A DNA stretch of 64,000 nucleotides, from the NCBI GenBank assembly GCA_963854835.1, contig OY978525.1, positions 50,684,929-50,748,928 of the forward strand, written 5' to 3'. Source of the stretch: Megamerina dolium. Taxonomy: Eukaryota > Arthropoda > Insecta > Diptera > Megamerinidae. Of this stretch, positions 45,884 through 64,000 are shown piece after piece; position 1 is the stretch's first letter, and every line of letters starts with the position of its first letter. A program made the translations under genes and the position numbers. The notes under the pieces were generated by a model, which did not search any database, was not told the DNA's origin, and saw nothing but the letters and a program-made list of their open reading frames with translations.

Positions 45884-47267
45884 AGTCTGACAGAGAAAAA
45901 ACTGCTTTTAGTTCAGGTGTCGTGCATTAGGAATTTAATAGAATGCATTTCGGGTTAACGGGAACACCTGCTACTTTTCAAAGATTAATGAATCATGTAT
46001 TGATTGGACTCTAGGGACTAGATTGTTTTGTATATTTGAATGACGTTGTTGTCTACGGTCGGAATTTGGCACAACATGAATCACGGTTGCGGAGAGTGTG
46101 TGAACATAAACATAATTACGTAAACATAATTTAAAACTAAACACAGAGAAGTGCCAGTTACTACGAAAAGAGATAATTTACCTAGGTCATAAACGCACTG
46201 AGTAAGGGACATTGCCAGATCCTTGTAAGATAGAATGTGTCAAAAATATTCCTGTTCCAAGAAATATGAAAGACGTTCAGGCATTCTTAGGTTTAGTACT
46301 TTTATTATAGAAAGTTTGTTGAAAATATGGCAGGCATGGCACTACCAATTAATAAGTTACTGAGGAAAGACGCCAAATTTGAATGGACCGAAAAATGTCA
46401 GAAAGCTTTTGAAGATTTAAAGGAGGCAACTTGCTCTCCACCAATTTTAGCATATCCGGATTTTTCCGAACACTTTGTGCTGAAAACAGATGCTAGCAAT
46501 GAAGCCTTGGGTGCAGTTCTATCGCAAGGTGAAATTAGAAAAGATCGACCAATAACCTTTGCGAGCAGAGCACTTAGTGATACTGAGAAAAGATATTCCA
46601 CTATTGAAAAGGAATTCTTGGCTATCGAGTGGGCTGTAAAGAATTACAGAGCTTATCTACTGGATAGACAATTCAAAATCTACACTGACCATCAGCACTT
46701 ACGAGGAATTGCCAATCTGAAAGACCAGAAATCACGCTTGGCATGTTTCAGACATAAACTATCTGGATTTGATTTGGAAAAAATTTATAAATCAACAATG
46801 GTTGTGACTCGTTCTATGGCACGGAATAAAGTCAACGAAACCGAAAGCGAAGAAGAGCCTGATGAAAGCTCTGGTGAGTTAGAACTAGATGAAAATACAG
46901 AGAATCAGGAGAACAAGAATGCGGAACTTCTCACTGATGAAAAGGATATATCGACGATACTTCGTGACTTCCATGATTCAACTTGAGGAGGGCATCAGGG
47001 TGCTCTGAAAACTTATTTCAGGATTAGAAGACAGTATAGGTGGAAAGGTATGCAAAGCCAAATTAAGGAATATGTTAATAATTTTAAAAAATGTCAAACT
47101 AACAAGAGCTCGAGGCTCACGAAAATGCCAATGATATTAACTAAGCCATTTGAAAAGGTATATATGGACATGGTAGGAATTCTCCCAGAGACAACATCTG
47201 GAAACAAATACATACTTCAATATGATTTTTCCAAATTTTTTATTTGTGTAGCTATACCAGATACCGT
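45884..47267 (+). pseudogene. pol: 297/17.6-like Pol: RT end, RNase H, integrase N-part
   Basis: RT resumes with ESDREKTAFSS, FGLTGTPATFQRL and a YLNDVVVYG motif (YLDD altered to YLND) near 46030. RNase H lies in the open frame 46327-46986 (LKTDASNEALGAVLSQ, EKRYSTIEKEFLAIEWAV, YTDHQHLRGI), followed by an acidic linker. Integrase starts with GGHQGALKTYFRIRRQYRW, KCQTNKS and MDMVGILPETTSGNKYIL, then ends at the SINE near 47268. The rest of integrase, any env and the 3' LTR are missing. Confidence 0.85.
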
Positions 47268-47629
47268 TGGTGCCGTGGCTCAGTGGTTAGTGTGCTTGCC
47301 TTCTGATCTGTAGATCGTGGTTCAATCCCCGGCTCATGTATAATAAATTTAATATCGAAAAGATTTTTCTTGCGAACGGTATCCACCTGTCGGCAAGAAA
47401 TTGGGAATTCATCCGACAGTAACAACTTGCCATGAAAAAGCTTCTAAAAGAACTCTGTGACAAAGCTCAGAAAAAGTGATGTCGCAAGGGTTCTGCCGTT
47501 CGGAACCAGCTAAAATAAGTAGGTCCCTTCTAATACTGTCCAAAATTTAAGACGCACAACAGTAATGGAAGAGAAGCTCGGCCAATGAGCCCTTCGGGGC
47601 TTTAAGTGCCACATATTTATTTATTTTAT
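47268..47629 (+). mobile_element. tRNA-derived SINE, copy 4
   Basis: A full-length copy whose head has TGGCTCAGTGGTTAGTG (A-box-like) and GGTTCAATCCCCGG (B-box-like); the tail is TATTTATTTATTTTAT. It marks the join between the truncated 297-like gypsy and the following gypsy element. No target duplication is visible, perhaps because later rearrangement removed one flank. Confidence 0.85.
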
Positions 47630-47639
47630 CATAATATTG

Positions 47640-49802
47640 TTACGTTGCATGTTGTGCGCATCTATATGCCATAAGGAACATTAGAATATGTACATCCCAG
47701 TCTCTTTGGTATTTATCTACGACTTTTCTCAAATATTCCTCCAAGGTACGGTTAAATCGTTCTACCATGCCATCAGATTGTGGATGCAAAGGTGTTGTAC
47801 GAGTTTTGTATATACCCATCATACGGCATATCTCTTGGAATACAACTGATTCGAAATTTCGACCTTGGTCTCAGTGTAACTCCATCGGTACACCAAAACG
47901 AGTAACCCATTGGTTGACGAATACATCCGCAACTGTACTAGCTTCTTGATTTGGAATGGGGTATACTTCAGGCCATTTACAGAAGTAATCTATAACCACC
48001 AGAACATACTTGTTTCCTGCGTTGCTTATTGGAAATGGCCCAGCTATATCCATAGCAATTCGCTCAAATGGAGCACCCACGGTGTATTGGTGCATCTTAC
48101 CTCGACTTTTCTTAGTGGGACCTTTGGCCATTGCACATTGCTTACACTTCCGAATCCAATCAGCCACATGGTCATGACATCTAACCCAATAAAATCGTTT
48201 CTTTATTTTCTCGACAGTTTTGGTGATTCCCAAATGCCCTCCACTGGAGGCATTGTGATACTCAGCTATCACTTCATTTATTCTTGCCTTGGGTACCACT
48301 AGAAGATCATAAGTGATTTTTCCATCTTCACTTTCCCATGTTCGGAATAAACATCTGTCTCGTAAGTGCAGGCTTTGCCACTGCGCCCAGTATGCCTTTG
48401 CTATTGGACTCTCATTAGCCATTTCTTGCCAATCTGGACGTATGCCGTGCTTTTTGTATTGCATAATCTTTACGAGATCTGGGTCGTTCCGCTGATCTTC
48501 TTGCACTCGTTCGGTGGTCCATGACTCCTTCGGCAATATATTCGTAAGTCGTATGTCGACAATGTGCTCCTTGCTTTCCACTCGAGAACAATGTTTACAT
48601 TCCATTTTGCAAGGACGACGAGATAGAGCATCCGCGTTGCCGTGATGTCCTCCTTTACGATGTTCGATCCAGCGCGCCAATTGTCCTTCTGGGTTTTTAA
48701 ATTGCAATAACCACCTTAGCGCTGCGTGGTCAGTTCGTAGATGAAATGACTGACCGTACAAGTATTTATGGAAATACTTTACACATTCCAGTATTGCGAG
48801 TAACTCTCTCCGAGTGACACAGTAGTTTCTTTCTGGCTTCGACAGGATTTTACTGTAGTATGCTATTACTTTTTCTTGCCCATCTATGATCTGAGAGAGC
48901 ACACCACCTATTCCATAGCCACTCGCATCTGTGTCCAACACAAACTTTTGACCAGGTACTGGATACGCAAATATTGGTGCTGAACAGAGTCTTTCTTTCA
49001 GCTGTTCGAATGCTTTCTGTTGTTCCTCGCCCCACACAAATGGTTTGTTCTTTCTTGTCAACTCATGCAGACTGCTGGCGATGTTTGCAAATCCAGGAAC
49101 AAATCGTCTATAGTAGGTGCATAAGCCTAGGAAGCTTCTTAACTCGTGAAGATTCGACGGAATAGGCCATTCTTGTACTGCTGCTACTTTCTCCTCGTCG
49201 GTATGTACCCCTTCTGTTGTTACTTTATGATCAAGATATTTAACTTCTCGCCTGAAGAGTGAACACTTTTTCATATTCAGTTTAAGGCCTGCTGATTGTA
49301 TACGCTCAAATACTTCTTTCAGCTTTTCCAGGTAGTCGTTAGAATCTTTTCCCATCACGATAATGTCATCGAGGTACACCAAGCACGTTTTCCAGTGTAG
49401 TCCTCTGAGTACACGCTCCATCAAACGTTCAAAAGTAGCTGGCGCATTGCATAAGCCAAATGGCATAACTGTAAATTGCCATAGACCATCGCCAATACTG
49501 AAAGCTGTTTTCTCTTTGTCCTCTTTACCAAGTTCCACTTGCCAGTATCCACTTTGCAAATCAAGAGTTGAGAACCACTTCGCACCAGATAGCGTGTCCA
49601 GAATGTCATCGATTCTTGGCAGTGGATAGCTGTCTTTTTTCGTAATATCATTCAGCTTTCTGTAATCCACACAGAATCGAGCACTTCCATCCTTCTTCTT
49701 TACCAGCACAACTGGTGAACTCCATGGACTCGCTGATGGTTCAATAACACCTTGTTTCTGCATATCGGAAATCAGCTTAATGGCTTCGTCTCTTTTGGCC
49801 AA
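47640..49802 (-). pseudogene. pol: gypsy Pol: RT, RNase H, integrase (minus strand)
   Basis: The 643-residue frame 49802-47871 carries RT ([54 protein letters not shown]), RNase H (LDTDASGYGIGGVLSQ, RTDHAALRWLLQF) and the integrase HHCC and first catalytic D (HNASSGGHLGI, MDIAGPFP). A nonsense TGA after PMELH interrupts the integrase; the same frame resumes (KTRTTPLHPQSDGMVERFNRTLEEYL) and breaks off at 47640. Otherwise the domains are well preserved. Confidence 0.92.
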
Positions 49803-49820
49803 TGGAACTCATCGTGGTGT

Positions 49821-50721
49821 TTAATGAATTGGTCTAGAATCACCGGTGTCAATGTGATGCTTCACGATGGTTGTCCGTCCTCCAGTTTTTCCATTTGAAG
49901 AAAAGATTGAACTATACTTCTCCAATAGTTGTAAAGCCTTTTCTTTTTGCTGTTTGGTAAGCACACCTGCCCATTCTTCCATCTGTGCTTTTAATTCCGC
50001 TCTAACAGCTCCTGATCTTCCACTTTTCATCGACGAACCCTTTTCGCAGTCTACTACCGCAGTAACTTCCTGGCAATGACCAATCACCATTCCTTTCTTC
50101 ACAACTGTAGATGTATTAGTTTGATTTAATATTCGCACCGGTACTATTCCATTTTCTTTAGGTTCTACTAACGTCCTACCAAGTATGATGTTTTTATTTT
50201 GTATTTCTTTGTCTGCTTCCACTAACCACAACTTGCCTGTCCCATCATCCACATTTATCTGTGCCCAAATCACCGCTTCTGATTTTTCTGGAACCTCTTG
50301 GCGTTGACATGCCAGTACTCGTTTGATGTTCCCACTACGCTTGTAACCGATGTTCAATGGTAGTTCGACATTTGCATAGCACAGTATCCGTTGATTTAAA
50401 TCTAACGTAAATCCGTTATCATAAAATCAACACCAATTATTGCGTCATCAATGATGTCGGCCACAATGAATTCATGTTCCCTCGTCCAATTTCCAATTTC
50501 TTTATCTTGCCCAGAATTTGTGCATCCTCACCCGTTGCTGTACGCAATTTTATTCCCATTAAAGGCTCAAAGCTCTTTACCAAATCGCTCTTGATTATAG
50601 AATGTGATGCACCAGTGTCCAGTGTTAACATGAATTCCATATTGTCCAATTTTCCATCAATAGTCAATAGGCTGCTTGGCACACGCTGTAGTTGTGAAAT
50701 GTGAATGATGGGGCAACCCAT
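49821..50721 (-). pseudogene. pol: gypsy protease and linker (minus strand)
   Basis: The frame at 50721-50437 has LTLDTGASHSIIKSDL, the aspartic protease active site. It is frameshifted near 50430; the linker resumes at 50357-49821 (SEAVIWAQINVDDGTGKLWLVE) and ends at a stop just before the RT frame. Confidence 0.9.
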
Positions 50722-50759
50722 TTTTGGAGTCTGTTCACGCCCCGCTGAACTGACTCGAT

Positions 50760-52163
50760 TTAGTTTAACGATGGACTTGTGTTAGTGGAGCGATCGCTAT
50801 CCACCTTATTCTCCTTCTTTTGTCTTCCTGGAGAATTGGATCTTGATCGCTTTAGTCGTAGACGGCAGTCACGCGCCATGTGTCCTGGTTTGTCGCAAAT
50901 AAAGCACTTACCAATAAATTTGTTTTCGCGTCGACCTGTTGTTCTTCCTTCAGGCTGCACTACAGATTTGAATGCCTGACACACTGCTTCAACCAGATCT
51001 GCTGTTTCTGTTTCTAGTTGGCGTACCCGTGGCATTGGTCAACACATCAAACTGGCGGCTTCAAACGTCAAGGCACTACTGACTGTTTCGGCATAAGTAT
51101 TCCTTGGTGACATGACTAGGGCACGCTTTGTCTCTCCATCACGTATGCCATCTATGAAAGCCTCTATTTTGATTTTTTCGACGAACTCTTCCGAATTACC
51201 GGAGAACGCTAGATGACATAAGCGCTCACTATCGGAAGCGAATTCCTGAAGGCTCTCATTACTCCGTTGCTCTCGCGATCTCAATTCAACTCGATGTAAT
51301 TGACTCTTGTATTCATTTCCATATTTTCGCTGGAGTGTGTCCATCATTGACTGATAGCTACCGCGATCTTTCTCTGGAATCATCTGTAACACGTCGGAAG
51401 CATTACCTTTTAATGCGACTATTAAAGCAGCAGTCTTGTCGCTATCATCCCATTGATTCTTCGAAGCGGTTGTCTCGAATTGTAGCTTGAAGATGTTGAA
51501 TGGCGTGCTTCCGTCAAATGTTGGTGGCTTTAGTTTGATTGTACTTGAATCCCTAATCACTGATGTGGCTGGTCCATTTATTTTTAGTTGATTGAGTTCG
51601 TGCTGTAATTTCTCGAACTTATGTTCCCAGTTGTCGACATATTCCTTCAGCTTATCATCCAACTCATCCACGTGTCCTTTCAGCTCTGTGACTTTGTCAT
51701 TAATAGCTCCGGAAATTTCCTGAAATCTAAGTTCAATTCCTTTTTGTAGATTTTCGATGACGTGTTCTTGGCGAGCCAAATGTTCTTGAATTTCCATACG
51801 CAATTCACTAATAACGCCCTCTTGGCGAGCCGAATGTTCTTGAAACTTCGAGTCAATGCGAGACGCATTTTCTTGTAACTTCGCATTAATTCCTTGCAGT
51901 TGCTGCTGCTGTTGTTGCATCATGGATTTCATAAAATCCATGAGTTTACCACTCGAATCTATTTTGCTCTCTTCCTCAGCGTGCACAACTGCTTGTATAT
52001 CGGCTTCCTCGAAGAACTCATGTTCTTCTACATTAATTCCCTTAGCCTCCATAGCTTGCCTCAGCCTCACCAGCAGTTCCGCCTTTGCACCTGATGACGA
52101 TAGATTCATATCTACCAACAGCTTTTTAAGCTGGTCCACTTTTAGTTGGTCAATTTTCACCAT
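50760..52163 (-). pseudogene. gag: gypsy Gag with SAP-like N-terminus (minus strand)
   Basis: ATG at 52163. Residues 1-40 (LKVDQLKKLLVDMNLSSSGAKAELLVRL) again fit a SAP domain. A long coiled coil follows (about 60-190), then the Gag core (KLKPPTFDGSTPFNIFKLQF). A nonsense TGA after SLMC splits off the last 91 residues, which carry the knuckle CFICDKPGHMARDC. The tandem pair encodes Arg at this position. Confidence 0.9.
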
Positions 52164-52192
52164 CTTTACAGAATCCCACTTCTGACACCAAT

Positions 52193-52627
52193 TGTTACGT
52201 TTTTATTCTGTGAGCGTTTAATTCTATTTGAATTACCTTGTTCGATCACTGGATTCTGTTAATGATAACTGCAACACTTATTTTATACAACTATATACAG
52301 CAACAATTTATTTAATATTCTCTATTTACAATAAACACTGTTTACAATCGACTATTTACAATAACACTAGTGTACTTGCAACTTTTGCCTCTGTATTAAT
52401 GTTTTCGCAATCACGTTCGGAATTAGATTGATTCTCACTTCTCAACACTGGCTCTATTTATACTCTTTTGGCAACACCCCAGAATCTTCCTTTATCGAGA
52501 TTCTTCTCTTCCTTTCTCGTTGGCTTGTTCTGGTTATCGTTTTTTCTTTTTGTTGACATTCGTTTCGATGCTGCCAATAGTGTCAGTCACAATAGTGATG
52601 AGTAACCAACTATCGATACTCGTTACA
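52193..52627 (-). repeat. gypsy 5' LTR (minus strand)
   Basis: 435 bp, TGTAACGAG...CGTAACA on the minus strand. A GAGTATAAATAGAG core promoter lies at 52452-52465. The primer-binding site TGGTGTCAGAAGTGGGAT follows the LTR end. Confidence 0.88.
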
Positions 52628-52719
52628 ATATTTTGTTGCGAACTATTATTATTCTGTGCGGTAAAGAAACTGTAAACTTTATTTTTTATTTTTAAAGAAA
52701 CTGGCATTTAAACTCCAAG

Positions 52720-53405
52720 AGGTTCCAGCAAAATCAGAAGCAGTGATTTGGGCACAGATTAATGTGGATGATGGGACATGCAAGTTGTGGGTAGTTGTAG
52801 CAGAACTTGGTAAAGAGGACAAAGAGAAAACAGCTTTCAATATTGGCGTTGATCAATGGCAATTACAGTTATACCATTTGACTTATGCAATACGCCGGCC
52901 ACTTTCGAACGTTTGATGGAACGTTTACTTAGAGAACTATACGGGAAAACGTGCTTGGTGTACCTCGATGACATTATCGTCATGGAAAAAGATTTTAATG
53001 ACTACCTGGAAAAGTTGAAAGAAGTATTTGAGCGTATACAATCAGCAGGGCTAAAACGGAATAAGAAGAAATGTTCACTCTTCAGGCGAGAAGTTAATTC
53101 TAGTCATAAGTTAAGAAGTTAATCTTAGAAGTTAATCTTAGTTATAAGTAACAACAGAAGGGTGGATTGAACGCCTGCAGAGTTTTGACTTTACAATCGA
53201 TCATCGAAGAGTAGAACATCGTGGTAACGTGGATGGTTTATCTCGTCGTTCTTGCAAAATTGAATGTAAAAATTGTTCTCGACTGGAAAGCAATGAGCAC
53301 ATTCTCGACATACGAATTATGAATATCTTGCCGGAGGAGTCATGGATCACCGAACGAATGCAAGAAAATCAGTGGAATGACTCAGATCTCGTAAAGATTA
53401 TGGAA
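52720..53405 (+). pseudogene. gypsy pol scraps (plus strand)
   Basis: Joined fragments of the same family: linker (PAKSEAVIWAQINVDDG), RT (GKEDKEKTAFNIG, the FERLMERLLREL and YLDDIIVMEKDF blocks), then a jump near 53155 to RNase H and integrase start (IERLQSFDFTIDHR, GNVDGLSRRSC). Internal deletions and frameshifts are evident. Confidence 0.8.
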
Positions 53406-54292
53406 TAATGAGAGTCCAATAGCATACTGTGTTGCGCGTATCTGAAAGAAAAAGGAAAGAGAAGTAAGGAGAAAAAAGGAAACCAAGTTAGTTGTGCCAT
53501 ATCTGTGTATTTAATATGATACATGTTGTGTTTGAGTTAAGTGACGTCATTACTTAGTACATGTAAAGTAGTTAATGTGTCGTTATCTAGCATTCATATT
53601 GGTGTTGGTATTGGCGGACAGAGTTGGTATATGGTCAGTATAAATGCTGCTCCTGTTGGTGGCTGGAAATGTACAGCTACCACAAAAGCAAGCAGGTCTG
53701 TGACCGGTGTACGAAATATCCTCAGTCGTGTCCGACCGCAAATGTTTAAAGGGAAAGACTTACCATGCTGCACGGATTTATATACCTCGGGTATATATGA
53801 AAACCGCGTGAAGCACTGAAGGCGTATCGACTCCTGGAGGAGGATTCCCCAGTCGTTTTTTTTTTTGTATTTTGTTCACTGAAACATATACCTTGACACT
53901 GATAAAAATCGTATTTTGACGATACTTTGAGGTTCGAACACATGCGTGTACCAGTTGTTGAACGTGATTTTTACACTCGCGTCGGCACTTGTTGTCTATT
54001 TCTTTTCTTTTCTACTTTATTGTTTTTTTTTTGTACGTGGAACCGCAATAAGAACGACGGGAACAAATACTATTTCTTTTGAAATTTTTTCACACATTTA
54101 AATTACTACGAGGGCAACCATCTTTTTGTTTGAAGTTCCCTGTCCGAATCGTTCCTCGTGGCAGAGGCACACGAATAATTGTCAAACGAGACGGGTGAAA
54201 TACCAAGATTGATACAGCTGACGAGGTGTCAGAACATCGATAGTGCGTATTGTGTTTACTTGCAGACGTTCCGCGTTTCTACGCAAGAACAT

Positions 54293-54294
<2 letters not shown>
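53406..54294. other. unassigned DNA, possibly LTR or repeat
   Basis: No recognised domain in the frame at 53541-53819. TATA-like motifs lie near 53638 and 53790. GTTCCGCGTTTCTACGCAAG at 54267-54286 recurs in reverse complement near 58411-58433, so part of this is a dispersed repeat. Confidence 0.4.

Positions 54295-54377
<83 letters not shown>
54295..54377. repeat. (TA)n microsatellite
   Basis: TA array between the repeat at 54265 and a CTCTTATCTATTTGTGCATT block that recurs at about 63376. Confidence 0.95.
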
Positions 54378-54420
54378 TATTTTTTTTTTCTCTTATCTAT
54401 TTGTGCATTATTTACTAAAT

Positions 54421-54742
54421 TTCCTACGCAAGATCTTTGGACCTATTTGCGTTGGTGGCGAGTACTGAATGAGGTACAACCATGAGCTGTACGAGCTGTA
54501 TGCCGATATTGACATAGTAAAGCGCATCAAAATCCAGCGGCTGCGCTGGCTAGGTCATATTGAGCGAATGGAAGAACACGCTCCAGCTAAGGTGTTATAT
54601 TCGGAACCCGCTGGAGGAAGAAGCAGAAGAGGAAGACCAAACCTCAGGTAGAAAGACCAAGTACTGGAGAAGCTGACGGTGCTTGAAATTTCTAACTGGA
54701 GCTAGCTAGCGAAAAACGGAGATGGTTGTTATAGTCACATAA
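54421..54742 (+). mobile_element. RTE-type LINE 3' fragment, copy d
   Basis: It encodes a decayed end of the RTE protein (YNHELYELYADIDIVKRIKIQRLRWLGHIERMEEHAPAK), with a stop near 54468 and indels near 54590 and 54650. The 3' end (CACATAAGTAAGT) is intact and runs into a TA array. It is 5'-truncated at about 54421. Confidence 0.88.
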
Positions 54743-54746
54743 GTAA

Positions 54747-61436
<6,690 letters not shown>

Positions 61437-61521
<85 letters not shown>

Positions 61522-61540
61522 GTATGTATATATATATATT
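61437..61540. repeat. (TA)n microsatellite
   Basis: TA array continuing directly from the AAGT tail of RTE copy f. Confidence 0.97.
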
Positions 61541-61728
61541 AAGAAATTATAAAGCCGTTTTTATGTTTTACGAAAATCTAATTTTCTGTATAAAAAACGT
61601 GTGTATGCCGCAGTCGTAGAAAAAGGAATCTTCTAGAATATAAACGTACACAATTATGTGTTGTAAAGCGCGCTTAAGTTAAAGTTAGCAAATTTACAAA
61701 TGTAGTCGGTTTAAATAAGTGATTACGC

Positions 61729-61729
<1 letters not shown>
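61541..61729. other. unassigned DNA between TA arrays
   Basis: About 190 bp with no supported coding frame or recognised repeat. Confidence 0.4.
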
Positions 61730-61811
<82 letters not shown>

Positions 61812-61867
61812 GTATATATGTATATATGTATATATATATATATATGTATATATATGTATATATGTAT
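61730..61867. repeat. (TA)n microsatellite
   Basis: TA array with TG interruptions, directly against the left side of the Tc1-like element. Confidence 0.97.
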
Positions 61868-61998
61868 AGTTACAAAGTTTTTTTGAATTGTATGAGTTTT
61901 TGGACCTTTTTAACTATTATAACAATTTTTATTATTATTATTTTAAATAGTTAAAGTGCTGTAAATTAAACATTTAGCGTTATGGGCGTCGTACAACG

Positions 61999-63021
61999 AT
62001 GGAACAGCGTAAACTGGTAATTAACCATTTTAGGAAAGGTCAGAGTGTGCGAAAAATTGCTGAAATGACAAATTTAAGTGCCTCAACTGTCCAATACATC
62101 ATTCAACGCTTCGTTCGCGAAAATCGGTTGGAGAACAAGGGCAGAGAAGCACCTAATAAGATTTTCAACGCTTCAGACGAGCGTTATATTGTACGAAAAA
62201 TTAAGAAAAATCTAAAGTTATCCGCTCCGAAGTTGGCTGCAGAGGTTCAGCGTGAAATAGGAAAATCATCCAGTGCTGAAACTGTCCGACGTGTGCTGCG
62301 CAATCATGACTTGAACGGTCGAGTAGCCCGAAAAAAACCATTCATTTCGAAAATGAATATACAACGCCGACTTGACTTCGCCAAAGAGCATATTATTAAT
62401 ACTCCTGCGTTCTGGAATACCGTTATTTTCGCGGATGAGTCTAAGTTTAATATTTTTGGCTCGGACGGAATGTCATATGTTTGGCGTAAAGCGAATACCG
62501 AGCTAAACAAGGAGAACCTTAAGCCCACAGTGAAGCATGGTGGCGGTAGCGTGATGGTTTGGGCCTGTATGTCAGCAGCCGGAGTAGGTGAATTGGTTTT
62601 TATTGAGGAAACAATGGACAAAATGAAGTACCTCGAGATTCTGAAAAACAATTTACTTCAAAGTGCAGACAAACTGGGTTTGCGGGAAGAATTTCGGTAC
62701 TACCAAGATAATGACCCAAAACATAAATCTGGGATTGTGCAATCTTGGCTTATTTGGAACTGCCCACACTTGATGTCTCCACCACCACAGTCACCTGACA
62801 TGAATGTGATTGAAAATCTTTGGTCTGTTTTGGACAATAAAATAAGAACACACAAGATTTCTAATAAGCAAGACCTAAAGAAGGTACTGATGGAAGAATG
62901 GAAAAAAATCACACCAGACATCACTCAAAAATTGGTGGATTCAATGCCAAATAGACTCCAGGCTGTCATTAACGCTAAGGGATGTCAACTAAATATTAAA
63001 ATCAACTTACTTTGTTTTTAG
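61999..63021 (+). CDS. Tc1-like DD34E transposase, intact frame
   Basis: 340 residues, the usual length for the family, with ATG at 61999. A helix-turn-helix pair occupies about residues 1-120 (VRKIAEMTNLSASTVQYIIQRF, then LSAPKLAAEVQREIGKSSSAETVRRVLR), followed by GRVARKKPFIS. The catalytic domain has FADESKFNIFG (first D), GGGSVMVWACMSAAGVGEL, YYQDNDPKHKS (second D) and SPDMNVIENLWSVLD (E). Thirty-four residues separate the second D from the E, matching DD34E. No stop or frameshift is present. It would cut and rejoin transposon ends at TA. Because the left end of its element is missing, it could at most act on other copies. Confidence 0.93.
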   Translation: MEQRKLVINHFRKGQSVRKIAEMTNLSASTVQYIIQRFVRENRLENKGREAPNKIFNASDERYIVRKIKKNLKLSAPKLAAEVQREIGKSSSAETVRRVLRNHDLNGRVARKKPFISKMNIQRRLDFAKEHIINTPAFWNTVIFADESKFNIFGSDGMSYVWRKANTELNKENLKPTVKHGGGSVMVWACMSAAGVGELVFIEETMDKMKYLEILKNNLLQSADKLGLREEFRYYQDNDPKHKSGIVQSWLIWNCPHLMSPPPQSPDMNVIENLWSVLDNKIRTHKISNKQDLKKVLMEEWKKITPDITQKLVDSMPNRLQAVINAKGCQLNIKINLLCF

Positions 63022-63036
63022 TTTGAACTTAAAGAG

Positions 63037-63250
63037 ACTGTACGAAATAAGCTGTGACATGAATTTTCCTATTTTTTTCTTATTTTATTTTTTTATAGTG
63101 TCAAACACTAAAATTTTGAAAAAGTAAATTTTGGAAAATAAAAAACAAACCTTCCTTTCTAAAATGGCATTTATATTTTGTTCAAATTTTTGCTATATTA
63201 GGAATTACGACTGCAGAAATTTTTAAACTGTCACTGTACGAAATAAGCTG
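63037..63250 (+). repeat. inner and outer direct repeats of the Tc1-like right end
   Basis: Two exact copies of ACTGTACGAAATAAGCTG, 196 bp apart start to start, in the same orientation. They are likely transposase-binding sites of an IR/DR end. Confidence 0.8.
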
Positions 63251-63257
63251 GGAGCCA

Positions 63258-64000
<743 letters not shown>

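Larger units (their letters stand above)
47638..52627 (-). mobile_element. Ty3/gypsy element on minus strand, 3' LTR nearly deleted
   Basis: 4,990 bp bounded by ATAT at 47634-47637 and 52628-52631, a 4-bp target duplication. The 5' LTR is at 52193-52627. At the 3' end, integrase coding passes straight into the last few bases of an LTR (AACGTAACA), so almost the whole 3' LTR and the integrase C-terminus were lost by one internal deletion. Relics A and B belong to the same family; the tandem pair at 13617-24112 is a cousin. Confidence 0.88.

Noticed and set aside
46795..46986. Acidic linker after RNase H as a separate gene
   Set aside because: It is in frame with RNase H and leads into integrase, so it is the RNase H-integrase linker of the gypsy Pol.
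53541..53819. A 92-codon frame as a small gene
   Set aside because: No recognised domain, no related frame elsewhere in the window and no splice or promoter context. It lies in unassigned repeat-like DNA.

Overview
The window looks like a transposon-dense stretch of a fly genome (Diptera, probably a higher fly; inferred from the types of jockey, RTE, BEL/Pao, Ty3/gypsy, mariner and Tc1 elements, the intron style and the codon use). There are no bacterial operons, no rRNA and no convincing functional tRNA gene. Only one host gene is clear: a five-exon acyltransferase-3 / nose-resistant-to-fluoxetine (NRF) family membrane protein at 8118-10977 (+), whose first exon(s) are not recognisable here. 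A second, weak host candidate is a short N-myristoylation-type first exon at 12613-12715.

Layout. 1-6737: two badly decayed copies of one gypsy family, facing each other tail to tail; the first is interrupted by a tRNA-derived SINE and a 5'-truncated jockey LINE. 6772-7990: relic of a LINE with an RNase H domain. 8118-10977: the NRF-like gene. 10978-12712: 3' flank and unassigned DNA. 12714-13616: TA arrays around an RTE LINE fragment. 13617-24112: two tandem, apparently identical 5,148-bp gypsy units sharing the middle LTR (LTR-internal-LTR-internal-LTR), set inside a TA array. 24218-25149: a MITE with long inverted repeats and a SINE nested in one of them. 25150-25985: TA array, RTE scrap, jockey scrap. 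25990-33783: a BEL/Pao element on the minus strand with recognisable LTRs, nested with a truncated SINE and a dead mariner. 34690-36464: Tc1/mariner deletion derivative, BEL relic, ~120-bp tandem repeats and a gypsy LTR. 35911-47267: a 297/17.6-like gypsy element split by a jockey LINE (about 37.8-42.3 kb) and an RTE LINE (43.6-45.8 kb). 47268-47629: SINE. 47638-52627: a gypsy element on the minus strand with a 4-bp target duplication. 52720-53405: gypsy scrap. 54.3-61.4 kb: RTE LINE copies, two of them head to head, all bordered by TA arrays. 61868-63260: a Tc1-like element with an open 340-residue DD34E transposase. 63368-64000: repeat DNA and a possible LTR/primer-binding-site junction.

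The elements do not cooperate as a pathway; the window is a record of nested insertion, deletion and duplication. The most striking points are the tandem gypsy pair that shares its inactivating lesions, the repeated abutment of element ends on long TA arrays, RTE copies that share two in-frame UAG codons, a SAP-like domain at the start of two gypsy Gags, and a tRNA-derived SINE present four times with clear target duplications in three copies. Nothing here proves a new molecular system; most calls rest on reading protein motifs and repeat boundaries by eye.
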